Assembly: GCA_049515555.1 (NCBI GenBank)
Contig: JBEKTY010000003.1
Location: 30,735 to 94,734 of the forward strand
DNA from: JBEKTY01 sp049515555
GTDB taxonomy: Bacteria > Planctomycetota > Planctomycetia > Pirellulales > Thermoguttaceae
DNA: 64,000 nt
Direction: 5' to 3'
This document shows positions 58,301 to 64,000 of this stretch, piece by piece; the first letter of the stretch is position 1; every line of letters begins with the position of its first letter. The position numbers and the translations under genes are program-made. The notes beneath the pieces are model-generated. The model made no database searches, was not told where the DNA came from, and worked only from the letters and a program-made list of their open reading frames with translations.

Positions 58301-59179
58301 CGGCAGGTCGATAGCCGTGCCGAACTCCGGCCGGCCGATCGAGAGCACGTACGACAGGTATTCCTCCTCGCTTACCGGCTTCACCCCGGTGCGGCGGGTG
58401 AACTCGTCCATCTTCTGCTTGTCCACGCGCTCGATGTAGTTGCGAAGGGCCTGCGTCTTGTCGGCCCAGCCCCAATAGGTCAAAAGCCCCCGCCGGCCGC
58501 CGACCGCGTAGCCCGTGGTATCCCAGCCGTAGCAGAAGCCGCCGAAGTTCGGGTATCGCCCGTTGGCCTGCGCCGTGAGGATCATCCGCTGGCTCATCCC
58601 GTCGAGTTCCGCCGGGTTGTTCCACACGGGGAAGAAACTCGTGGGCCGCGTGTCGGGATTCACCAACACCAGCGCGCCGGTCCGGGCCAGTACGTCCAGC
58701 GCGGCGGCGCGGCCCATGTCGGATGCCCCCAGCGCCAAACAGGCCGTCAACCCCGATTCCCGGAGAATGCGGGCAGTCTCGTCGGCGGACATCTTCTCGG
58801 AGGGCATCGCTTCATCCTGCATCGAGCCGGCCGATTTGCGGAGAATGCTGGTGAGCGTAAAGCGGTTGGCAACTCGCTTGCCGTTCAGTTCCAGGGCGTA
58901 CTCGCCCGGCGCGAGCGTTGACGTATCGAGCCATAACGCCCCGGCCGGGCCGCTGTAGAGCGTCACTGGGCCGTCGGCATTGACCGCCTCGAGTTTCAAT
59001 TGGCCGGCGCCCGCCAGGGCCAGCGGCACCGTCTCGCCGATAAAATAGGCCGTGCGATCCAACGGAAAAACCACGGCGGCGGGGGCCGCATTGGCCGGGG
59101 CGGGCGGCGGCCCCTGCGCATACAAGCCGGCGGCAGCGCAGAAACCGAAGAGGAGAATCGCGGCAGTGTTTGTTTTCAT
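55355..59179 (-). CDS. Very large secreted protein, putative TIM-barrel hydrolase (unassigned)
   Basis: The product (1274 residues) has a signal peptide (MKTNTAAILLFGFCAAAGLY). Residues 35-115 form a beta-sandwich. Residues about 120-520 have TIM-barrel-like strands (FPSAYAALDFQYQSTWND; GKPTWITSALGTVHDRAR; VGILWSKTQYGRQNVAMG). Residues about 540-620 resemble a GATase-like region (GTGCAALVVIGQTFALPQKV). Several beta-sandwiches follow (VVVRNRPGIEAML) and the C-terminal ~150 residues are again beta-rich. The order recalls the GH42-like proteins of this window, but I see no certain catalytic pair and assign no substrate. It stands alone on the minus strand. Confidence 0.7.
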   Translation of the reverse strand: MKTNTAAILLFGFCAAAGLYAQGPPPAPANAAPAAVVFPLDRTAYFIGETVPLALAGAGQLKLEAVNADGPVTLYSGPAGALWLDTSTLAPGEYALELNGKRVANRFTLTSILRKSAGSMQDEAMPSEKMSADETARILRESGLTACLALGASDMGRAAALDVLARTGALVLVNPDTRPTSFFPVWNNPAELDGMSQRMILTAQANGRYPNFGGFCYGWDTTGYAVGGRRGLLTYWGWADKTQALRNYIERVDKQKMDEFTRRTGVKPVSEEEYLSYVLSIGRPEFGTAIDLPTKLWLDEIARYAQPMPKARRTAFETRLDAWSAYLMGLYGEAYGTLSKNLREVDPALRNTSSVQSDHCAVRMGQYFPSAYAALDFQYQSTWNDQVGGPDYAYQWLLVDALLEMERGGKPTWITSALGTVHDRARIPGKFTRVAAHGLAFGGSGIGFACEGFSNILGGMNPATNWQTMQGKAGQADLLAGRDFLDRFAALAVEARGAHGVGILWSKTQYGRQNVAMGFGNASYQALVALTRLGYTPRFVTEDELATGRGTGCAALVVIGQTFALPQKVSAGLTALAKTGGRILVDGSTTAPIPGAEKLPLTFPFAMPGKPHNWNVPRIVGNENDTILYERWHPALAKALCAALGDTGHAWLRSEKGADTKISLLQIDGGRDAAYIVAVNDSWVGTQADWHQVQETLAPSNALPADGVLYDCTEEKSLGKAAPFVADLSLTTARVFACLPRGLKAIALSATQSVTAGDDLVVKVEFSDAAGKRLAGVLPFHLAVVRPDGKLHAEFYRSTTVAGTFSMAIPVPANAPAGRWSLVVRSQLAGDVATLPVTVGPGKHAAPAAALTESVVVRNRPGIEAMLAKGAKIVLPVFDAKLLPAAEKVKAALAARGVQVEIRQNPATSTYTIAYDPSDAQKQENARADLGEAIGKIRRETVNGNDWASGLSRWRFGRPVILLDIVGERIANPMAESLAGAGMLWPQVSPTFPGKGRAVVQAVPWAFAPRTTALVIQAADAEGLLAGVQALVNLPDDRLTPGITAAKAALWRQYHIGGKPAAPPGSGLTANGLATGRAPRPFAIAFPSGKPPTADQVKHAEPSVNPAFPVPGTFAAKQLVLYYRFGDEFIETATAEFLMSDLRFSQALKLVAEVKTAAKMKVTATGVFRYSDRKPCWQAQWEDIIKLRDALVPHVRRPMAIEVQLGGQTLGKLTPSKVAKTEVMIEGGPAPKKTAEEAVTELAGEIQLPAGRQEILFIPRAIVDGKLEKVAVGQ

Positions 59180-59410
59180 GTCGGTTTCAAATCAAGCATG
59201 GTGCTTTGCGGCAAGCCTGGAACCGCTCCCGGCTCACACCGCGGTCCATTTTTCCAAGGTGCGCCCCAGGTGTCAATCGGCGAGTCGCCCTCGCTCCTCA
59301 GGATTCACGTCGCGGCTATTCATCTGAAGTTCGGTTCTTGATAGAATGAGGGCGACGCTTTCCGGAACCACGACAGACGGCCGGCTGGAGATTTGACCGG
59401 AGCACCTCGC

Positions 59411-61621
59411 ATGAAAGCAGCCTTGGCCGTTGTGCTTCTGATGACCTCCACCTGTGCGGCCGCTGAGGCCCGGAGCAAGTTGCCGGCCGGCGAGACTGCC
59501 TGGGGCCACTATCGCTTTGCGCCCGACGCGATCGAGGAGATCGATCTGGCCTCCGACACGGCCTGGAGTCTGTCGAGCGACGACGGTCCGCTGCGGCCCG
59601 TCAAAGTCACGGCCGGCGGCTGGAACTCCGATCGGCAGGAGCCGCGAATCCCTGTGGGCGCGGTGAAGGACCACGTGGTCTACCAGCGCCAGATCGAGAT
59701 TCCCGGCCACGCTCGGGGCAACGTCGTCAAACTGCTCTTCGGCGGGTGCAACTACGGCGCGGAGGTGTGGCTCGACGAGCGGAAGGTGGGCGAGCACCAC
59801 GGGCCGATGACGCCCTTCGAGGTCGACCTGACCGGTGTCGCACAGGCGGGACGGACCCACACGCTGCGCGTGAAGGCCTGGCACCGGGTGCACTACGGCA
59901 CGCCGCCGGTGGTGCCCGTGCCCTTCGACTTCAACGCGGGCGTGAGCAAGATATACTCCGGCCATACGAAGTTCGCCTACGGGCTGACGGGCCACGTGCG
60001 GCTGGCGATCTATCCCCCGGTGCACGTGGCCGAAGTGTTCGTGCGGCCTTCGGTGGGCCGCGATCAACTCGAGGTCCGCGTGTGGACGCGCAACGCCTCG
60101 TCGCAGGACAAGCGGGTCACGCTTCAAGCGTCACTTGCACCATGGCAAGGCGGCACTTGGAAGTATCCCCAGTTGCCGGCGGTCGAAACCGTGGTTCCCG
60201 CCGGAGCGGTCAAAGAAGCAACCCTTGGGCCGGTGAAATGGGGGCTCGGGCCGGAGAGCTGCTGGTGGCCGAACATCCCCTTCCGCGACGACTATCGGGC
60301 CACGCTGCACTGGCTGAACCTCGCGGTGGACGCGGACGGCAAGGTGTCGCACCAGCGCCGCGAGCGGTTCGGTTTCGTCGAGCACGCCGAAGGGCCCTGC
60401 TATTACACGGTCAACGGCGTGCGATACACGAGCTTCGGCGACAGCAACAGCTACGGCCAGGTGGGCGAGTACGATTGCTGGACCGAGACGCCCTGTTTCC
60501 AGCCGCCGCACGGCCGGTTCATGGGCTGCCTGGAGACGTGGCGCCGCTACCAGCGGATCGGCTTTAATTCGATGCGGCTGTCCACCTCGGTGCCTACGCC
60601 CTACATGCTGGAAACGGCCGACGAGGCCGGCTACATGCTCAATCCCGAGGGCGGCTCGTGGGGCAACGGCACGTCGAAGTTCAATATCGAGCGTTTTGGG
60701 CCGCAGTTGCAGGAGACGATCCGCGCCGTCCGCAATCATCCCTGCGTGGCCCGCTACTCGCTGGCCAACGAGTCGCTGCCGGCGGGCTTTGAAAAGGCCG
60801 GTTGCCCATGGCGGGGGCTGATCGACGCCGCCCGCGAAGCCGACGACACGCGGCCGCTGGTGTTCGAGGTCAATCCGGGGGTCGGCACGGGACCCGTTCC
60901 CGGCATTAAGGGCGGACACGCCCAGCGCATGCAGCACTACGATCCGGTCGTTCCCGGCGGCGATCATATTCGCGGCATGGGCGAATGCGCCTGGGCCACC
61001 GACGGCATGGGGCCGTGGGCCGACATGGCCACGCAGATGCGGCTGGGCGACTGGGCCCACCTCGCCCCCTGGAGCTGGCTCAACTTCTGGCCGAACTTCC
61101 TGGAGGGCATGAACCACGACCGCCATCCCTGGAAGACCAACGACCATGCCGACCGCATCGACGGCGTGGACGGCTGGGGCTCGCCGATCGTGGCGTCCGT
61201 CCAGCGGGCCTTGCACCCGTACCTCGTGCTCGATCGCGGCCCGGCGGAGGCCCAGGTGAGAATCCCGCACGCGGCGCCCGCCGCCGGCCAAACCGGCCGG
61301 CCGCCCGGTGTGCCGCGCTATCGGGCCGGCAGCACGGTAGAGCGGGCCGTCGAATTGTTCAACGGCGGCTTGTCGGGACGGGTGTTCGAGCTGCGTTGGC
61401 AGACGCGCTGGGACACGCCCGAGGGTGCGATCCTCCGCGAGGGCCGCAGTGGACCGATCGAGATCGAGCCCGGTTTTCACGCCACGCGCACGGTCGAGTT
61501 CGCCCTGCCGCCGATGGTCGCCCGCCCGCGGAAACTGTGCCTGGTGCTGGAATCGGTCAAGGAAGGAAAGGCGGTCTATCGCGATGGCCGTTCCTGCCTG
61601 GAGATCCATCCGGCGAAGTAA
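59411..61621 (+). CDS. Secreted GH2-like glycoside hydrolase
   Basis: The product (736 residues) has a signal peptide (MKAALAVVLLMTSTCAAAEA). Residues 60-190 form the GH2 sugar-binding jelly roll (VVYQRQIEIPGHARGNVVKL, NYGAEVWLDERKVGEHHGP). An immunoglobulin-like domain follows, then a TIM barrel with the clan GH-A Asn-Glu in YSLANESLPAGF (Glu454) and a second glutamate in RGMGECAWATDG (Glu525) as probable nucleophile. GH2 includes beta-galactosidases, mannosidases and glucuronidases; which one cannot be decided here. A GGAGC motif lies about 9 nt before the ATG. The isomerase gene follows after 48 nt. Confidence 0.8.
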   Translation: MKAALAVVLLMTSTCAAAEARSKLPAGETAWGHYRFAPDAIEEIDLASDTAWSLSSDDGPLRPVKVTAGGWNSDRQEPRIPVGAVKDHVVYQRQIEIPGHARGNVVKLLFGGCNYGAEVWLDERKVGEHHGPMTPFEVDLTGVAQAGRTHTLRVKAWHRVHYGTPPVVPVPFDFNAGVSKIYSGHTKFAYGLTGHVRLAIYPPVHVAEVFVRPSVGRDQLEVRVWTRNASSQDKRVTLQASLAPWQGGTWKYPQLPAVETVVPAGAVKEATLGPVKWGLGPESCWWPNIPFRDDYRATLHWLNLAVDADGKVSHQRRERFGFVEHAEGPCYYTVNGVRYTSFGDSNSYGQVGEYDCWTETPCFQPPHGRFMGCLETWRRYQRIGFNSMRLSTSVPTPYMLETADEAGYMLNPEGGSWGNGTSKFNIERFGPQLQETIRAVRNHPCVARYSLANESLPAGFEKAGCPWRGLIDAAREADDTRPLVFEVNPGVGTGPVPGIKGGHAQRMQHYDPVVPGGDHIRGMGECAWATDGMGPWADMATQMRLGDWAHLAPWSWLNFWPNFLEGMNHDRHPWKTNDHADRIDGVDGWGSPIVASVQRALHPYLVLDRGPAEAQVRIPHAAPAAGQTGRPPGVPRYRAGSTVERAVELFNGGLSGRVFELRWQTRWDTPEGAILREGRSGPIEIEPGFHATRTVEFALPPMVARPRKLCLVLESVKEGKAVYRDGRSCLEIHPAK

Positions 61622-61669
61622 GCCCATCAACAGCGCTATCCCTCGAAAAACCAGTAAAAGGACACGACC

Positions 61670-62581
61670 ATGAGCAACCGGTCCGATCGCGTAACCCGCC
61701 GTCACATGATTCAAGCCAGTGCCGCCAGTGTCGCCAGCGCTGCCGCGGGCAGCGCCGTCGTCCTGGGGGCCGACAAGGGTCCCGCTGAGGCGGGCGGCGA
61801 GCGCGTGGTCACCAAGGGCCGCATCAAGCAATCGGTCGTGAGCTGGTGCTACGAGCCGATGAAGCTGGAGACGCTCGCCCGGCATGCCGCGGCCATCGGG
61901 CTAAAATCGGTCGAGAACGTCGATCCCAAAGATTTTGGCATCTTGAAGCACTATGGGCTGGTGTGCGGCATGACCGTGGGCCACCTGTTCGTCGACGGCA
62001 TGAACCACAAAGAGAATCATGCCATGTGCATCGGGAAGCTCAAGGCGTGCATCGATGCCAACGCCGAGGCCGGCTATCCGAACGTCATCACCTTCTCGGG
62101 CATGCGCCGGGGCATGCCCGACGACGTGGGACTGGACAACACCGTGCTCGGGCTGAAGCAGGTCATCGGCCTGGCGGAGAAGAAGAAGGTGACCCTGTGC
62201 CTGGAAGTGCTCAACAGTCGCGTCGACGTGCCGATGAAAGGCCATCCCGACTACATGTGCGATAAGGTCGAATGGGCCGTCGAAGTGTGCCAGCGGATCG
62301 GCTCGGAGCGGATGAAGATCCTCTTCGACATCTACCACGTGCAAATCATGCAAGGCGACATCATCACGCGTATCCGGCAGTACCACCAGTACATCGGCCA
62401 CTACCACGTGGCGGGCGTGCCCGGCCGAAACGAGATCGACGATACGCAGGAACTCAACTACCCGGCCGTCATGCGGGCGATCGTGGCCACCGGCTACGCG
62501 GGCCTTGTGGGCCAGGAGTTCATTCCCACGCGCGATCCGATCCAGTCGCTCCGCGAGGCCGTACGGCTGTGCGACGTGTGA
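61670..62581 (+). CDS. Exported hydroxypyruvate-isomerase-like TIM-barrel protein
   Basis: The product (303 residues) has a Tat signal (RVTRRHMIQASAASVASAAA). The body is an AP-endonuclease-2-like barrel of the Hyi/IolE/DAE type: ARHAAAIGLKSVENVDPKDF, TLCLEVLNSRVDVPMKGHPD with the metal-binding Glu, ILFDIYHVQIMQGD with Asp and His, and YIGHYHVAGVPGRNEIDD. These residues match the divalent-metal site of hydroxypyruvate isomerases and ketose 3-epimerases. AAGGA lies about 8 nt before the ATG. It follows the GH2-like gene and probably acts on a released sugar or derivative. Confidence 0.88.
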   Translation: MSNRSDRVTRRHMIQASAASVASAAAGSAVVLGADKGPAEAGGERVVTKGRIKQSVVSWCYEPMKLETLARHAAAIGLKSVENVDPKDFGILKHYGLVCGMTVGHLFVDGMNHKENHAMCIGKLKACIDANAEAGYPNVITFSGMRRGMPDDVGLDNTVLGLKQVIGLAEKKKVTLCLEVLNSRVDVPMKGHPDYMCDKVEWAVEVCQRIGSERMKILFDIYHVQIMQGDIITRIRQYHQYIGHYHVAGVPGRNEIDDTQELNYPAVMRAIVATGYAGLVGQEFIPTRDPIQSLREAVRLCDV

Positions 62582-62604
62582 GTGCCTATAGCCGGTGATA
62601 TGGG

Positions 62605-63122
62605 CTACATAGACAGCACCAGGTACAGATTGGGCGGGCACCACAGGACCTCGGTGAGGATGTACGGGTGGCCCAAGGGCTGCTTGACGTTGGTCGGCAG
62701 GGCCGACGGGTCGCGGATCGCCGACACGTCCGAGTAGACGTGAGTGGGCAGAATCTGCCAGCCATTGGCCGGCCCCTGGTGAATTCCGCCCGTGTAGATG
62801 TTCCGGGCGATGACGTCGGTGGCCGAGTCCGACCAGTATTCGGCGTCCTGGGTCGTCACGAGGTCCACGGTCCGCCAGTTATTGGCGTTGATGAGCTGCT
62901 TGCAGCCCAGCTCGTCGCGGAGGTAGGCTCGCCCGGATGGGAAAAACTGCAAATCCACTTGCCGCCCGAAAGGGCGTCGGGATTGACGTTGTTCATGGGG
63001 GCATTGTCCACGAGTTGCCGCTTGGCGGCCGCCTCCGCCTCGGCCCAAATCAGCGCTTCCGCGGCGGTCGCCACGGCATTGCAGCAGGCCAGCAGGCAGA
63101 CGAATGATACTTGTCTCAACAT
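62605..63122 (-). pseudogene. Remnant of a paralogue of the 907-residue GH-A hydrolase, with two internal deletions
   Basis: The start MLRQVSFVCLLACCNAVATA and the segment up to GGKWICSFSH align with residues 1-62 of the hydrolase at 14.3-17.0 kb. The sequence then jumps, with a frame change near 62935, to the part equal to residues about 500-595 (YLRDELGCKQLINANNWRT ... LWCPPNLY), and finally to the last residues of that protein (YLVLSM versus YLILSK). About 440 and 310 codons are missing. The second junction lies at a shared TGTA. No function is expected. Confidence 0.85.
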
Positions 63123-63148
63123 GGTTTGCGCTCCTTGGTGCTCTTGCG

Positions 63149-63227
63149 GGGAAAAAGGGGACAGTCCCCATGTGCCGGAACGGCCCGAAGGGTGCTTCGC
63201 ACAAATGGGGACTGTCCCCTTTTTCCC
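63149..63227. repeat. Palindromic repeat, family D, copy 2 (79 nt, reversed)
   Basis: The centre CCGGAACGGCCCGAAGGGTG(CTTCGCA) is the exact complement of the centre of the copy at 45.45 kb. The arms read GGGGACAGTCCCC where the other copy has GGGGACAGGCACC, with matching changes on the opposite arm, so base pairing is kept. Confidence 0.88.
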
Positions 63228-63309
63228 TTCCCAGTATACGATCCATGCCGGGCGGGCGATATCATACACTGAAAATTTCCGCCTGACCAAGAAGCCTGCC
63301 TCGATTCAC

Positions 63310-63540
63310 TTAACCATTATTCCACTGGAACGACGGCCCGACGCTGCCGTTGAAGGCCGAGCTCTTGAACAGGTCCGCGAAGTTCCGGGCGCTGCAGCCC
63401 ATGTTGCCGTTGATCTGCATGATGGCGTAGAACAAGGCCTGGGCAATGCCGATCTGCTCGGCCTGGGCGGCGGCGGCGCGCTCTGCCCGCCGCACGTCGG
63501 GGCGGCGCGTGAGCAGATCGGCGGGCATGCCCACGGCCAC
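63310..63540 (-). pseudogene. Fragment of an RND-type outer-membrane efflux channel (TolC/OprM family)
   Basis: The 76-codon frame begins right after a stop codon and reads VGMPADLLTRRPDVRRAERA followed by AQAEQIGIAQALFYAIMQIN and GPSFQWNNG. This is the conserved mid-region of NodT/OprM-type outer-membrane lipoproteins (PADLLxRRPDVRxAE), which are normally 450-500 residues long. Both the N-terminal and C-terminal parts are absent, so it is a remnant. No adaptor or RND pump gene adjoins it; the only adaptor in the window is near 26 kb. Confidence 0.75.
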
Positions 63541-63612
63541 TTAGCGCGGTGTCCTGGTCCGTCGAGGTCTTGTAACGGACACGGAGAGCGGTAACCGTTT
63601 ACGGCATGGAAC

Positions 63613-63689
63613 GTAGCAGGCACACTCCGTGTACCGTCTGCCATACGTTGTTCAGCCGTAGCGGACGGCACACGGAGTGTGCCTGCTAC
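63613..63689. repeat. Palindromic repeat, family E, copy 2 (77 nt)
   Basis: The outer arms GTAGCAGGCACACTCCGTGT and its complement are identical to the copy at 55.3 kb, and the length is the same. The inner part is related in reverse orientation (TATGGC and GACGG words on the opposite strand). Confidence 0.9.
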
Positions 63690-63773
63690 TTTGACGCGGG
63701 CGTGTGAACGATTACCGGAGAGCGCCACCCGCAAGCTTTGCCCCGCTGCTGCACCCGACCACCTTGACCCAGT

Positions 63774-63878
63774 CTACCGCAAGCACGGCAATTGAATTCG
63801 CATCTTGCCCATCTTCTCCAGGCGCTCCTGGGATTCACTGTTAGCGTCGCCGATTACTATTGGGGCGAATTTGCCGAG
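63774..63878 (-). other. Possible 3' exon or gene end next to the intron
   Basis: A 34-codon frame directly after the intron 3' end reads LGKFAPIVIGDANSESQERL and ends KMGKMRIQLPCLR before a TAG. It looks like the C-terminus of a real protein rather than random sequence, but it is too short to name. If genuine, the intron would interrupt the gene, whose 5' exon lies beyond the right edge. Confidence 0.35.
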
Positions 63879-64000
63879 GGCGGGTAGGGGCGCACCTTGC
63901 GGTGCGCGCCCCCCCAGGAACCGTACGTGCGATTCTCACCGCATACGGCTCGACCTCAGAGACCACTGAAAGGCACATCTTTCAGCGAGGCCAATGTTTG
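63879..64000 (-). mobile_element. 3' end of a group II intron (domains V and VI), continuing past the right edge
   Basis: On the minus strand, positions 63951-63918 hold a canonical 34-nt domain V: GAGCCGTATGCG at the 5' side, a GAGA tetraloop, and CGCACGTACGGTTC at the 3' side, with the catalytic AGC triad and the AC bulge. Positions 63915-63882 then form domain VI, a long stem (GGGGGGGC.../...GCCCCTACCC) with a GCAA loop and one unpaired A as candidate branch point. The intron-encoded reverse transcriptase would lie to the right, outside the window. Confidence 0.8.

Noticed and set aside
56648..58921. A 757-codon plus-strand frame opposite the 1274-residue gene
   Set aside because: It is a mirror frame; the minus-strand protein has a signal peptide and continuous domain-like structure.

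Overview
The window is GC-rich, dense in long genes, and looks like chromosomal DNA of a heterotrophic planctomycete (Planctomycetota, probably Pirellulales-like). The pointers are the DUF1549/DUF1553 - DUF1501 - WD40 - PPC-domain gene series, many Tat- or Sec-exported Gfo/Idh/MocA oxidoreductases and TIM-barrel isomerases, a PEP-CTERM protein, PQQ-type beta-propellers and a large number of secreted glycoside hydrolases. This is inference from gene content; no rRNA or tRNA gene was seen.

Layout. 1-4000 (minus): a partial secreted protein, an esterase/beta-propeller fusion and a class-C beta-lactamase-like hydrolase. 4844-7366: a PEP-CTERM repeat protein, a DUF559-type endonuclease-like protein and a small conserved protein. 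7409-17003 (minus): a four-gene glycan-degradation operon (clan GH-A hydrolase, GH127-like, GH38-like, GH42-like). 17338-23024 (plus): two PQQ-like propellers and an alpha/alpha-toroid hydrolase with a malectin-like tail. 23008-27040 (minus): a MacA-like periplasmic adaptor and a large secreted protein. 27189-30263: a single-chain ISP-like restriction-modification enzyme. 30282-35048 (minus): a propeller and a transglutaminase-like/discoidin protein. 35555-45400 (plus): a five-gene series ending in a di-heme protein related to hydrazine synthase alpha. 45557-54239 (plus): sugar-oxidation genes (two Gfo/Idh/MocA, ThuA-like, TIM-barrel isomerase, SGNH hydrolase), then a fused polar amino-acid ABC transporter with its ATPase. 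54369-64000: a broken acetyl-xylan-esterase gene, a 1274-residue secreted protein, a GH2-like enzyme, an isomerase, two gene remnants, and the 3' end of a group II intron on the minus strand running off the right edge.

Function. Most of the window encodes an exported apparatus for attacking complex glycans outside the cytoplasm (arabinofuranosides, mannosides, galactosides, esters) and for handling the released sugars through exported oxidoreductases, ThuA-like proteins and isomerases, plus a periplasmic cytochrome-like module.

The most unusual feature is not a gene. At least five unrelated families of long palindromic elements are scattered through the window (about 170-nt, 60-nt, 81-nt, 79-nt and 77-nt units). 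Several copies lie in frame inside genes: in a signal peptide, a GH38 enzyme, the N-terminus of a GH127 enzyme, a hydrolase linker and the N-terminus of an ABC transporter. Other points of interest are a five-fold 19-bp tandem array that supplies the ribosome binding site of one gene, and a paralogue remnant with two internal deletions.
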